Assembly (NCBI RefSeq): GCF_017983445.1
Contig: NZ_JAGOBJ010000001.1
Location: 189,632 to 253,631, forward strand
Direction: 5' to 3'
DNA length: 64,000 bases
Source: Halomonas sp.
Lineage (GTDB): Bacteria > Pseudomonadota > Gammaproteobacteria > Pseudomonadales > Halomonadaceae
A program made the position numbers and the translations under genes. Below the pieces are notes generated by a model that did not search any database, had not been told where the DNA came from, and was given only the letters and a program-made list of their open reading frames with translations. Shown here piece by piece: positions 24,630-34,249 of the stretch (the first letter of the stretch is position 1; every line of letters begins with the position of its first letter).

Positions 24630-27383
24630 CTACTGTTTTCCTTCACTCCAACCAGACATCATCAATTCAGTAAAGTCGCGGCGTGATAGTACATTCGAAC
24701 AGTCACGCCAATCTTTCTCCGATGGAGACATGGTTTCTGTGTAACGAAGGTCGAATCCGTTGGCTCGCTTCTGAGCGTTAATGTACTCGTCTATTTTTTC
24801 GCCCATGGTTTCGATATCCTCAATCCATTCATCGCGAATGGTGTCGGGTAGTGAACCAAACAGGTTGTAACGGTCTTGCATACGCTCTGAAAGCTTGACG
24901 TAAACTTTCTCATCTACGGTTTGTTCGTTAACGAGATTCAGCATATCGACTTTTTCACGGACCTGTCCAAAGCGTTTGATGCGACCAATGCGCTGCTCTA
25001 AGCGAGTCGGGTTCCAAGGCAGGTCGATATTGATCAGAGTGCCCAGCGTCTGAAGGTTAAGGCCTTCGCAGGCTGCATCGGTGGCTACCATGATTTCGAG
25101 CTGATGCTCGGCCACCATGAGTTTAAGTGTTTCGCGCTCGATATTTACGCTGTCACCTTTCTGATAAAGGCGGCTTCGACCGGCTCCGGCATACAGACCA
25201 ACCGCCTGGTTGGGATAGCGTTCTGCGAGTGAATCAGCAACCCATTTCGCAGTGTCGTAATACTGACTGAAAATAATGACGCCAAATTTCAGCCACTTTT
25301 CCTTTTCCAGGTAATGAATTACAGCGTTGAGTTTGGGGTCTTCTTCAATGCGCTCAAGCCGGGCGATCATTCGTTCCAGAACGGCAATTTCATCCGGGCT
25401 TTCGGCCTTAACTTCTATGATTTGCTCGTCACTTTCTTCACGAACAGTTCGGCCTTCCAGCAGCATTCGAGCCGTGTTTAATCCGGCAGCAATACTTGAG
25501 CAAATTCGTTGCTCCATCAGGTTCTTCATAAACCCGCTGCCTTTGCCACTTTGGGCAAGGGCTTTACCGAAGTGTCTCGCTTCGGCGTAGGCTTGCCTGA
25601 AGTCTTCGCTTGTCCGCAGCGCTTTGCCCTCGAACAAGCTGTTAAATTGGTGAACCTCCTTCGATAATTCCCGGTCGGGATGCAAGTCGACGCCTATGCG
25701 AGGCAGAAGCCCGGCATCCTCAAGCGTTACACGTTTACGTAAGACGACATGACGGATAAAGGGATTTTCACGCTGAAAAAAACTTGCACCCGAGATATTT
25801 CTATCCAATTCATCTTCAAGGTATTCCAGGGAGTCATCTGACAGATCAGAGAGCGAGTTATTAATGTCCCACTTGTCATTCTGATTAATTAGTCCAAGAT
25901 CCTGACGAAGCGAACTGAATAAGCGCCGTGCATACTGATCGTTGGTGGAATCGACGACTGGCAGTGGTGAGCGAAGCAGTTCCCAGGCGAAGCTCGGCTC
26001 GGTAACGCGCTGTTCACCTGATAAAATGGGCAGCACTTCTTGTGGGCGATGCCATTTAGCAAAGTCGTTACCAAGCACGAAATTACCGCTGCCCTGGTGC
26101 AAAATGCCAATTAAATCCCACAAATCCTCGGACTGGGTTTGAATAGGTGTTGCCGTACCTAAAATTACATGGTCTGATCGCGCAGCGATTTCCCGCATGA
26201 AGGTGAGTAATTCATTTTGTGTGCCAGCATTTTTACCGAAGCCTTGCCGGCTTCTCGCTTTATGTGCTTCATCCAAAATTGTCACGCCAAAGCGCAACCC
26301 CAAAAGATACTGCTTTTCCAATGAGTCACGCATCATCAGGCCGGTAGATACAATCCCCACGCGAAGCGGGCACTTTGCAATGTGCTCTTGTCCAGCAGGA
26401 GAGATAACTCGTCCTTCAGAATCCAGCCAGGCTTTTTTTTGGGTTTGCCAGCGGGCACAGGGAATTCCCAGCTTATCAATCATTTCAACTTGCCACTGCT
26501 CGCAGAGCGTGGCAGGGGTAAAAATAATGACGGGCTTGCGCCTCTTGTTCCCTCTGTCGCTTAGCAAGCACAGCGAAAGCGCTGCAGTGGCCATCGACAG
26601 GGTTTTGCCAAGGCCTACCTCATCGGCAATCAATAAACGCACGATACCGTGATTGTGGTAGTGGCGAATGCATTCAGTGACAAATCCTTGTTGCCAGGGC
26701 TGCAAGGAAAAGCCTTGGCGATAAAGCGGCGATTCAATCAACGCGGCGGGTGCAATGTCATCGTCTTCGACAATATCTTCAAACAGAACCTCTCTGCGAT
26801 AGCCACGGCGCTTCACCTCGCGGATCACCGCTTCAGGCAGTGGACGTGCAGCGTTCCACAAAAAGTCGAATTCCTGCTCAATCCACTGCACACCTTCCGG
26901 CGATTCGTCTTCCCACAAGATTTCATAGTGACGCTGCCAGCCACTGCTGGTTTCGTTCATGGAGCCAATGAAGCCTATTTTCCTTCCCTCTGCCAGCTCA
27001 ATAACGCCTGCTTTGCCGTGCAGAAAGCCACAAATGCTGTCGGGTGCGACACGGATGACCTGGCCATGTTTAGCAAGGAAGCTGTCCAAGCTGCGATAGC
27101 GGTCACGGTTGAGCAGGCTTTCGGCTTCAATATCGCGTTCATTCCAACGGCCGATCATCTTGGATTCGCGTAACTGAGCCACCTTCAGATCGTCGGGATG
27201 GATATCCACATTGCAGACGATCTTTACATCCGGGATAGACTCAATCAGCTCGTTGGCTACTTCAAACAACGAGCTGGTAAAGTAACCGGCAATGCGCTTA
27301 TAACTGCGAGCACCTTTAAGGTGCTCCAACAAGAAGCTACTGTCGAGCCTGTGGGTGCGCGATGAAAGTCGACGAATGCTCAT
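24630..27383 (-). CDS. PLD-SNF2 family helicase of a defence operon
   Basis: 917-residue protein. The N-terminal part (about residues 1-200) is a phospholipase D-like domain with one HxK motif (HGK, H122-K124, with Glu at 129 in place of the usual Asp) and GFIGSMNET. Then comes an SF2/SNF2 helicase: Walker A ADEVGLGKT (K260), DEAH box at 371-374, GTATPIQ motif III, ATDAACEGLNLQ and the motif VI LEQRIGRIKRFGQ. This combination occurs in phage-defence loci as the DNA-translocating, possibly DNA-cutting subunit. It is the last gene of the minus-strand operon, 75 bases after the DUF1156 gene. Its target and nuclease activity are untested here. Confidence 0.85.
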   Translation of the reverse strand: MSIRRLSSRTHRLDSSFLLEHLKGARSYKRIAGYFTSSLFEVANELIESIPDVKIVCNVDIHPDDLKVAQLRESKMIGRWNERDIEAESLLNRDRYRSLDSFLAKHGQVIRVAPDSICGFLHGKAGVIELAEGRKIGFIGSMNETSSGWQRHYEILWEDESPEGVQWIEQEFDFLWNAARPLPEAVIREVKRRGYRREVLFEDIVEDDDIAPAALIESPLYRQGFSLQPWQQGFVTECIRHYHNHGIVRLLIADEVGLGKTLSMATAALSLCLLSDRGNKRRKPVIIFTPATLCEQWQVEMIDKLGIPCARWQTQKKAWLDSEGRVISPAGQEHIAKCPLRVGIVSTGLMMRDSLEKQYLLGLRFGVTILDEAHKARSRQGFGKNAGTQNELLTFMREIAARSDHVILGTATPIQTQSEDLWDLIGILHQGSGNFVLGNDFAKWHRPQEVLPILSGEQRVTEPSFAWELLRSPLPVVDSTNDQYARRLFSSLRQDLGLINQNDKWDINNSLSDLSDDSLEYLEDELDRNISGASFFQRENPFIRHVVLRKRVTLEDAGLLPRIGVDLHPDRELSKEVHQFNSLFEGKALRTSEDFRQAYAEARHFGKALAQSGKGSGFMKNLMEQRICSSIAAGLNTARMLLEGRTVREESDEQIIEVKAESPDEIAVLERMIARLERIEEDPKLNAVIHYLEKEKWLKFGVIIFSQYYDTAKWVADSLAERYPNQAVGLYAGAGRSRLYQKGDSVNIERETLKLMVAEHQLEIMVATDAACEGLNLQTLGTLINIDLPWNPTRLEQRIGRIKRFGQVREKVDMLNLVNEQTVDEKVYVKLSERMQDRYNLFGSLPDTIRDEWIEDIETMGEKIDEYINAQKRANGFDLRYTETMSPSEKDWRDCSNVLSRRDFTELMMSGWSEGKQ

Positions 27384-27458
27384 TGCTGCGGAATCTCCAT
27401 CCTTGGTTGCTACTCAACTGATCGTTTCATTGGCTTCTCATCTTTATTGAAACTTTTT

Positions 27459-30400
27459 TTACTGGCCAAGGGCACGCATATTCTTCAGGCGCGCACCTAA
27501 CACTTCAGCAGCGTCGCGAGTGGCCTTTTCTGGCGCCTTCTTCTCAATAAATGTCAGCATGTCGATCAGTATCGGTCGCACTTCCATAAAGTCTGGCAAG
27601 TCCGCCTGCAACTGACTGATGACAGTCTGTGGCTCTTTCTCATTGAGTATTTGCTGCAAACCAATAACTAGGTGGCCAAGCCAGGTGGAGCCGATTTCCG
27701 TGCTATCTGTCAGGTCACGAGAGGCAAACTCGGGGATCCATTTCAGCTGCGCCTTGTTGGCCGTCATATTGCTCATTACCCGGCCGTAGTCTTCAACTCG
27801 GAAGGCTTTTGCAAAGTTCTGGTAATTATCGAGCTTCGAGGCACCAGTGGTTTCGATATCCAGCATGCGCAAATAAAAGCGCTGAATACCATTTATTTTT
27901 TGCCAGGTATCAACCGACAAACCTTCCGGTACCAGCAAGCTGTTGGCGGCTTCAGCAGCTTGTTGCACGATTTCATCCACAACCGTTACTTCGCCTTTGG
28001 TGCGTGGCCTCAGAGCAAAACTTGTGACGTCCTCACCGCCAATATGGGTATAAGAGGTCAGCACCTTAAGAGCTGCTGCGTAACCAGCCATTTGCAGATC
28101 TGAATCGTTAAAGACGGGCTCACCCAGTTTGTCTTTCACCTCATCGTTCAGGTGCATCATGGTTTCGATTTGGCGTTTAACCTCAGCGCGGACAGCAGGT
28201 AACAGCCGCTGCTTAAAGCCTGCGTTGTCACCGGCAGGCCGCTTGCGCAACATTAAAATGACCGTGCCTTGTACGTAGCCGCCTTTTTTCAGCTCGGTGC
28301 TGGTCTCCGTAGCGATGTACCAGGCACCTACGACTTGCAGTCCAGCAGCCCAGAAAATACCGATCATGTCTGACCAAACGCCGGTATCCTGATGGGTGAA
28401 CATCACGCATTGCATGCCGTTGTCAGGCATATGGTCGGCCATAGCTTTATAGGCGCTAACCATACCTTTTCGGAAGCCTTCATCCGAGCCCTTGATGGCT
28501 AACGCGCGGCGGGAATCCCAGGTCCATTCATCGAATGGCTTTGGCGGATTTCTACGCAGCCAGGCAATGAAGTACTCGGTGATTTCATGATAATGAACCG
28601 CATCGGCATAAGGTGGGTCAGTTATGTATATGTCGTTATTTTCGGTTACTTTATCGCTACTCTTTGTTTCAACGGCAGCGTCTGCATAAATTGGATGGTT
28701 TTGATAGCTCTGAACAAACTCATGATCAAAAAATGACCTGTTTGCCCAGTTGTAGAGCGTATTTAAGGCCTGATTAGAAAAGACGTTTGACGTGAAATCA
28801 CTTCCACCTCCGGAAGAGAACCTAACAATCCATCTAGACAATTTTGAACAGAAGTCTAATGTGCCACAGAATTCAGGGACAAGAGATGGATCATCAATTT
28901 CTTGGCGTATGAGAGCTAAAACCAATAAGTCCCGAGGGGAAAAAAACTGGTGCCAGTATCCCCAACCTCTTTCTCGAATTGGCTGATCGGTGTTGTATCC
29001 GCTCTCTATTGCCATGTCGGGAATGATTCCCGATCTCTGCCATTCTCCTATATTGTCGCAGAGGATCTTGTCGATGATTTTTTCACGCTCAAGATCTTCT
29101 TGTCTGACGGAGGTATAGAATGTGCCTTTTCTTGAGCTATCTATAGTGTTTTTCGTGATCCACTGAATGGCGTAAAGCCGTTCTTGAAATATGTCTGTAT
29201 CTCTAGGCTTAAATTCGCCTTTTTCCCATCGCCTCAATTTGTTCTTATAAGAGCCATCACTATCTCTGTAATCACCTCTCAGAGTCTTAATGGGCGTTCT
29301 GTATACCTTTTCATTTAGCTCATATACCATTTTCCCGTCTTGAACTGAGCCAACTTTTGCAGCCTCAACTTCTGCGTCTGAAACGCCCGATACAACTTCA
29401 ATATCAAACGACTTAAATTCATTGTTCGGTATGAGCTTTGCGACTGTATTCTGCCTCGGCGAAATGACCCAAGTGGAAGACAACGGAACCAGCCATCCCG
29501 TTTCGGGGCAGCGAGCCTCAATACAATATAAGAAAGCTTTTGCTCTGTTGCCTTCGGAATCGTGTTCGATTCCTAGGTCAGCTATTTTCTTTTCTACCTT
29601 GTTTTTGACAGTCAATTGCTTATTTATTATCGATTTATAGGCATCAGGTTTGGCACCAATAATATTAAACGTGCCCCAGGTAAGCATGCACGCGATTGGG
29701 TTCAAGTCAGACGCGTATACCTCACAACCTAATCTTGCTGCTTCAAATGGAATTGATCCGCCACCACTGAATGTATCGGCTACCTTTGGGCGATGTCCGT
29801 AGCGAAGCTGGCCAAGTTGCTCAACCAGCTCTTGATGGGACTCTGCTTTAATTCCAAGGTTTTGATAACGTCGATTAACGCTGGACCAAATATGCGCGTA
29901 AAGCCAATCCTGCTTTACTTCCTCTGGCCTTTTGCACAGCCTGGCCTTTGCCTCATAGCCATCAAGAGTGTCCAGGTATTGGTGATAAATTGTTAGCTTT
30001 TCGCTTTCTTCAATATCACGACGCCAGCGCAGCTTTAAGCCCATAGCATCGCTGTTAATCGGAAATTGAAGGGCGTCTACATCACTAAAATTTGCATCTG
30101 TCGCTTTGACATTATGGCTAAAATAATCCCAAGGATTATGCAGCTGAATGCAACTAGCGATTTCTGCGGGCTTAATGTCATTTTGAATGAGCGCGCGCTT
30201 GGCAAGGCTTTCAATATCAAAGCCCATCAGCATTTCGAATATTTCGAGATCTTTTTCAATGTCTTCGGTTTGAGGCAGGAGTGTGCCTAACACTACTGAT
30301 CGAACGAGGATAAGAGGCTTTCTGCCTTTCCAATAAGAGCCAAGTGAAGTCAGCGTTTGACCAGGGCCGGCTTTTCGTTCTTTTTGCGCTTCAAATGAAA

Positions 30401-30473
30401 TTTTTTGTGCAGGATATACCGCTTCAATGAGTGCGGGCGCATCCTTCAGCGCGAGTGGAGTTAATTCTACCAT
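27459..30473 (-). CDS. DUF1156-type DNA methyltransferase of a defence operon
   Basis: 1004-residue putative adenine DNA methylase. The S-adenosylmethionine motif is VADTFSGGGSIPFEA (231-245) followed by ASDLNP, and the catalytic motif IV is DPPY at 619-622. About 360 residues lie between motifs I and IV. A Cys-ribbon-like stretch (CIEARCPETGWLVPL, 317-331) retains part of a zinc-binding pattern. In this family the enzyme presumably marks host DNA. Its ATG follows directly on the TAA of the DUF3780 gene, so the two are translationally coupled. By eye, the middle of the gene (about 28.6-30.3 kb) is clearly richer in AT than either end. Confidence 0.85.
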   Translation of the reverse strand: MVELTPLALKDAPALIEAVYPAQKISFEAQKERKAGPGQTLTSLGSYWKGRKPLILVRSVVLGTLLPQTEDIEKDLEIFEMLMGFDIESLAKRALIQNDIKPAEIASCIQLHNPWDYFSHNVKATDANFSDVDALQFPINSDAMGLKLRWRRDIEESEKLTIYHQYLDTLDGYEAKARLCKRPEEVKQDWLYAHIWSSVNRRYQNLGIKAESHQELVEQLGQLRYGHRPKVADTFSGGGSIPFEAARLGCEVYASDLNPIACMLTWGTFNIIGAKPDAYKSIINKQLTVKNKVEKKIADLGIEHDSEGNRAKAFLYCIEARCPETGWLVPLSSTWVISPRQNTVAKLIPNNEFKSFDIEVVSGVSDAEVEAAKVGSVQDGKMVYELNEKVYRTPIKTLRGDYRDSDGSYKNKLRRWEKGEFKPRDTDIFQERLYAIQWITKNTIDSSRKGTFYTSVRQEDLEREKIIDKILCDNIGEWQRSGIIPDMAIESGYNTDQPIRERGWGYWHQFFSPRDLLVLALIRQEIDDPSLVPEFCGTLDFCSKLSRWIVRFSSGGGSDFTSNVFSNQALNTLYNWANRSFFDHEFVQSYQNHPIYADAAVETKSSDKVTENNDIYITDPPYADAVHYHEITEYFIAWLRRNPPKPFDEWTWDSRRALAIKGSDEGFRKGMVSAYKAMADHMPDNGMQCVMFTHQDTGVWSDMIGIFWAAGLQVVGAWYIATETSTELKKGGYVQGTVILMLRKRPAGDNAGFKQRLLPAVRAEVKRQIETMMHLNDEVKDKLGEPVFNDSDLQMAGYAAALKVLTSYTHIGGEDVTSFALRPRTKGEVTVVDEIVQQAAEAANSLLVPEGLSVDTWQKINGIQRFYLRMLDIETTGASKLDNYQNFAKAFRVEDYGRVMSNMTANKAQLKWIPEFASRDLTDSTEIGSTWLGHLVIGLQQILNEKEPQTVISQLQADLPDFMEVRPILIDMLTFIEKKAPEKATRDAAEVLGARLKNMRALGQ

Positions 30474-31094
30474 TTAATATTTGTCTCCAAATAGGTCCAA
30501 ATAATGAACATCCGGCTCCTGTATTTGATTGCGCACAATTTTGCGTTCGCGGGGTTTTAGCTGCTCGCTTTGTGCAACATCACCCAGCGCATGACGCAAG
30601 GCGAGGCGCCAACCTTTTTCACCATCGTTAATGCCGCCGGTGCTCATGGCGGTCATACCAAATAACCACCATCTTTCTTCAGGCCTGAGGGCCAGCCAGT
30701 TGCGCACAGCCACCGGTATTTTTTCCATATCCATGCCTTCCACGGCCCAAGCCAATATGCACAGCTCTTTACCCAGCAGCCGATCCACAACGTTTTCACC
30801 GACTTTCCAGGAGGCGGTTTTTACATCGTGGTTTTTGAGCCGGGCATTAAAGGTGCGTTGTACCTCTGCGCGGATATCTGTCCAGCGCGGACGATCTAAC
30901 AGCACGCGATCAATCACGGCGAATTCGTCGCTGTGTGCCTGTAGGCCAAGGTACTCACTGATTTGTACCTTGCCGGTGTTGGCCTTCGGAATAATCACTT
31001 TAAAATGGTGAGGGTCGCTGGTGGCAGGCACACCAAAGCCCAGCGTTGCATAGTTCACCGCTGTTTTGGTTGTCTTTGATGGTGCCTTTGCCAT
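30474..31094 (-). CDS. DUF3780 protein of a defence operon
   Basis: 206-residue soluble protein of unknown function. The family feature I recognise is RPEERWWLFGMTAMSTGG at about residues 136-153, followed by GEKGWRLALRHAL. No catalytic motif, signal peptide or membrane segment is visible. Proteins of this family are found almost only beside DUF1156 methylases and DUF499 ATPases, so it is probably a structural or specificity subunit. It lies 29 bases after the DUF499 gene and touches the DUF1156 gene. Confidence 0.75.
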   Translation of the reverse strand: MAKAPSKTTKTAVNYATLGFGVPATSDPHHFKVIIPKANTGKVQISEYLGLQAHSDEFAVIDRVLLDRPRWTDIRAEVQRTFNARLKNHDVKTASWKVGENVVDRLLGKELCILAWAVEGMDMEKIPVAVRNWLALRPEERWWLFGMTAMSTGGINDGEKGWRLALRHALGDVAQSEQLKPRERKIVRNQIQEPDVHYLDLFGDKY

Positions 31095-31123
31095 ATTTCT
31101 TGCCTCTTGCTTGAAAGCATCGC

Positions 31124-34100
31124 TTACTCGTCTTGAACGATATCGCCAGATTTCAACTCAATGCCAACTAATTTGGCGAACTCTTTGGCTTCAAAGCCAT
31201 TTTCAAAGTCGATACCGTCTCTGACTGCAATCGAGACATTGGCATCTGCTTCGTTCAACACATCCCGCAGGCTATTTACCGTGGCTTCGATCATCGCGGC
31301 GGTAATCTGACGCTCGCCGAAGCGAATCCCCACGGTGTTTTCACCTTCGCCAATCTCAATGCGTACACCTTTAAAGCGGGTGTTTGCCTGGTCTTTGAAA
31401 CGGTTAATGACCGTGAAGACCTTTTCCGTGGTATCGAGTGGAACACGTTTGCCGCTGTTTAGTCGCGCGGGCTTGGTGTCATCAATCTGAACGGTCTTGT
31501 CGCTGCTATGCGGTATCTGGAAGTCGGCGGTCTTGGTTGCTTCGCCCGATTTTGCATAAACCAGCAAACGAGCGGCTTCGGAGCCTACCTCGAACGACGC
31601 CGTATAGGGTTGACCGTCTTTTGGATTCGAGCCATCCAGCGTGTAATACATCTCGGCTTTCGGTGTGCAGTGCAACGTGACCTTGCGCTTATCGGCAGAA
31701 GGTTCAATCTGGTGTCTGACTTTAAGGTCAGCCACCCAGCGTGTGGCGGGGCCAGTCTCGTATTTGCCCGTAGGATCCGCCACCTTGAAATAAAGAGTAC
31801 CCTCCGCTGTGTTGAAGTTTTCCAGATCATCAATTTTCGGATCTGTCTCAAGTACTTCCGGTTTAGTCGAGTAATAAATAACCGGGCTATCGCCAGCGTT
31901 ACGTGGCGTCAGGCTAATCTGTGATTCACCCGTATCTGGACTGGTACTCAACAGCGAAACGTTGACGCTAGTTTTCTCTTTCGGGAACGGGCCTTTTTCA
32001 ATGTACCCGTCTTCACCCAAACGCCAGCGGCCTTGTTTCAGGGCTTCAGTTTTCAATGTGTCCATGCCGCCGCTGCCCGGCATCCAAGGCCAGCCTGGAT
32101 TGCATTTGGCACGGTTAACGACATCCTTCCATGGGGTGCGACGATTACTTACACCGGAAGGCCACAGCTCAGATTCGGCCATGGCAAAATACTGGCCGCA
32201 GTCATCTTTCAGGTCGGCCGCCAGTTTGTAGTTGGCTCTTGGGTCGGCCATGAGGCTTTCAATTTGAGCCTCTGCCGATTGGTCGCCTTCGCCCACTTTC
32301 AAACCATTGTCGATGGTGACTTTGAGCAGCCGCTCAGAGCCGTCAAGTTCATCGATGCCGGGGAAAAGAATGGTGTTGTAGGCGGCAGACAGCGCTTTGG
32401 TAAAGCGGCCTTCTGCTTCTTCCAGTCGGTCGCGGGCTTCCTCAAACAAGGTGTCACCCGCTTTGAGACGCTTTTCAATTTGTTCGATGGCATAGAGCTC
32501 ACGCAGGCGGTCTTCCACGGCGTCAGCCATGATGCTGTCTTGCCCGGTGAGAACCAGCAGGTTGTTTTTCTCCTGCTGGAATTCAAAGAAGTTGTTGAGC
32601 TCGCTTGGAGGCACCTTGCCATCGGGCTTGATCACGATTAAGACGCGAGGACCGCTCAATTTGAGTTCATCCATGCGTGGCAGTACCTGTAATTCCTGAT
32701 AGACGTTACGACGATTTGGCTGAAGGATTCCCTTGAGCCGATTAATCAACGCCTGATCAATTTTTGGCTGCGGTATTTCTTTCGCGTTGCGGTCAATCTG
32801 GCGCGACAGGTTTTCGGTTTCTTTAATGAAGAAACGCTGGTCTTCGCGGTGCAAATACCAGGCTTGTTCGCGCAGCTTCTGAAGCGCATCAAGGAATTCA
32901 TCCGCTTTGCGGTTGGGCGCAGCCAAGAATTCAATCACTTCGCTTTCTGACAGGCCTATACGCCCACCCACTGCACGCGAGAGTGACGATGCCAGGAGCA
33001 AGATCATTAGTTGACTGGCTGCATCGTTGCTTTGCTCGGCATCAATACTTTCCGAAATAGCATCTCCCTTATCGGCGATGTCTCGGGTGACTGCAGGAAT
33101 AAGTTTTGGCGAGATCCGTTCAATCTCATCCTTCACCTGTTCATCATTGAGGTCGAGGTGCTGTGTGCCGACTAGGAATACATCATCTGTCTGGCGTTGT
33201 TCGACGCTTTTCAGAAGGCGAGCGGTAAACTGCATCAAACCCCGCGTCTGACGGAAGCCTTCGTTTTCTTTAAACAGGGCAACTAAGTGTTTAAACGACG
33301 GGTGAAAGGGGTAGGTTTCTCTAACCTGCTCGGCGATTTGCTCCATACTTGATGCAATAATGTATCCGCCATCTTCCGCCTTTTTGATTTGCTGGGCATA
33401 CTCTTCGGCGACATCGCTGATGGTTTGCTGATCGGGCAGCTCATCAATCAGTCTCTTTTTGAGGATTTCATAGATTTCATTTCCCGATAGCTGCACCGGG
33501 GTAATGGTCATCGACTGTCTGCGGGTCTCCTGCTGCAGGTTAGAAATGGCTTCTTTCAGAGCTTTTGTTTGGGCACCATAACTGCTAGTCAAGTTGGCAA
33601 TGATGATACAGCAGTTCGGGAGTTCAAGTGCCGCACTCATTAAGGTACTTAGGCTGTATACAACCATATTAGCCAATGTGCCGGAACCATAGATTTGGGT
33701 GCTGGCGTTATCTAAATACGGTGGCAATTCGTCGATCATAATCAGCGTTGGAGTGTTGCCGATAATTTCTTTCCATTTTTGCTGGTCAACAGCTTTGGGG
33801 CCGTTGATCCAGTGCGTCTTAATTTTCTCGGCCTCGTCAAGCTGCGTGGCAATTTCTCCCCAGATGTAATTGTCGGGGTTGTTGCGGCCGTTAAAGGCAG
33901 CAATTCGAGCATTGCCAAAGTCCAGGCGCGCATTTAAATCAGCAGGCAAAACCTCAGGACGCAAATGGGCATATTTGGCGAGCAGGCCCAGCGCGATCAT
34001 CATGTGGGTTTTACCGCCCCCCATGGCTTGGGTGAGTTCAAACACCGCCTGGTCTGACTTGCCGGAAAGGCGAAGCATGCCTTCGCGGAAAAGCTGCTCC

Positions 34101-34249
34101 ATGCCGTGGGTAACATAGTTGCGAGAGAAGAAGTCTTTGCCGTCACCTGCGTCGTTAATGAGATCAGCCAGGCTCTCAACCCCTTGGCTCATCCGGTAGT
34201 CCTGAATGACAGGATTAAAACGACACGCCTGCTTAACTGTCTTGATCAT
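31124..34249 (-). CDS. DUF499 AAA-like ATPase of a defence operon
   Basis: 1041-residue P-loop ATPase. Walker A is TQAMGGGKTHM (GGGKTH, residues 77-82) and Walker B is TLIMIDELPPYLD (about 167-179). A sensor-like NCCIIIANLTSS follows. The long middle part is helical with charged coiled stretches (about 590-640). The C-terminal third contains beta-rich segments, one with YYTLDGSNP (868-876), like the chitobiase C-terminal/Ig-like fold. This is the large ATPase of DUF499-DUF1156 loci and probably powers or gates the system. Its ATG overlaps the stop of the ribbon-helix-helix gene by ATGA, so the two are coupled. Confidence 0.85.
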   Translation of the reverse strand: MIKTVKQACRFNPVIQDYRMSQGVESLADLINDAGDGKDFFSRNYVTHGMEQLFREGMLRLSGKSDQAVFELTQAMGGGKTHMMIALGLLAKYAHLRPEVLPADLNARLDFGNARIAAFNGRNNPDNYIWGEIATQLDEAEKIKTHWINGPKAVDQQKWKEIIGNTPTLIMIDELPPYLDNASTQIYGSGTLANMVVYSLSTLMSAALELPNCCIIIANLTSSYGAQTKALKEAISNLQQETRRQSMTITPVQLSGNEIYEILKKRLIDELPDQQTISDVAEEYAQQIKKAEDGGYIIASSMEQIAEQVRETYPFHPSFKHLVALFKENEGFRQTRGLMQFTARLLKSVEQRQTDDVFLVGTQHLDLNDEQVKDEIERISPKLIPAVTRDIADKGDAISESIDAEQSNDAASQLMILLLASSLSRAVGGRIGLSESEVIEFLAAPNRKADEFLDALQKLREQAWYLHREDQRFFIKETENLSRQIDRNAKEIPQPKIDQALINRLKGILQPNRRNVYQELQVLPRMDELKLSGPRVLIVIKPDGKVPPSELNNFFEFQQEKNNLLVLTGQDSIMADAVEDRLRELYAIEQIEKRLKAGDTLFEEARDRLEEAEGRFTKALSAAYNTILFPGIDELDGSERLLKVTIDNGLKVGEGDQSAEAQIESLMADPRANYKLAADLKDDCGQYFAMAESELWPSGVSNRRTPWKDVVNRAKCNPGWPWMPGSGGMDTLKTEALKQGRWRLGEDGYIEKGPFPKEKTSVNVSLLSTSPDTGESQISLTPRNAGDSPVIYYSTKPEVLETDPKIDDLENFNTAEGTLYFKVADPTGKYETGPATRWVADLKVRHQIEPSADKRKVTLHCTPKAEMYYTLDGSNPKDGQPYTASFEVGSEAARLLVYAKSGEATKTADFQIPHSSDKTVQIDDTKPARLNSGKRVPLDTTEKVFTVINRFKDQANTRFKGVRIEIGEGENTVGIRFGERQITAAMIEATVNSLRDVLNEADANVSIAVRDGIDFENGFEAKEFAKLVGIELKSGDIVQDE

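Noticed and set aside
33645-33660. TGTATACAA inside the DUF499 gene as a further purine operator
   Set aside because: It lies deep within a coding sequence, is not near a promoter, and is matched by codon content; taken as chance.
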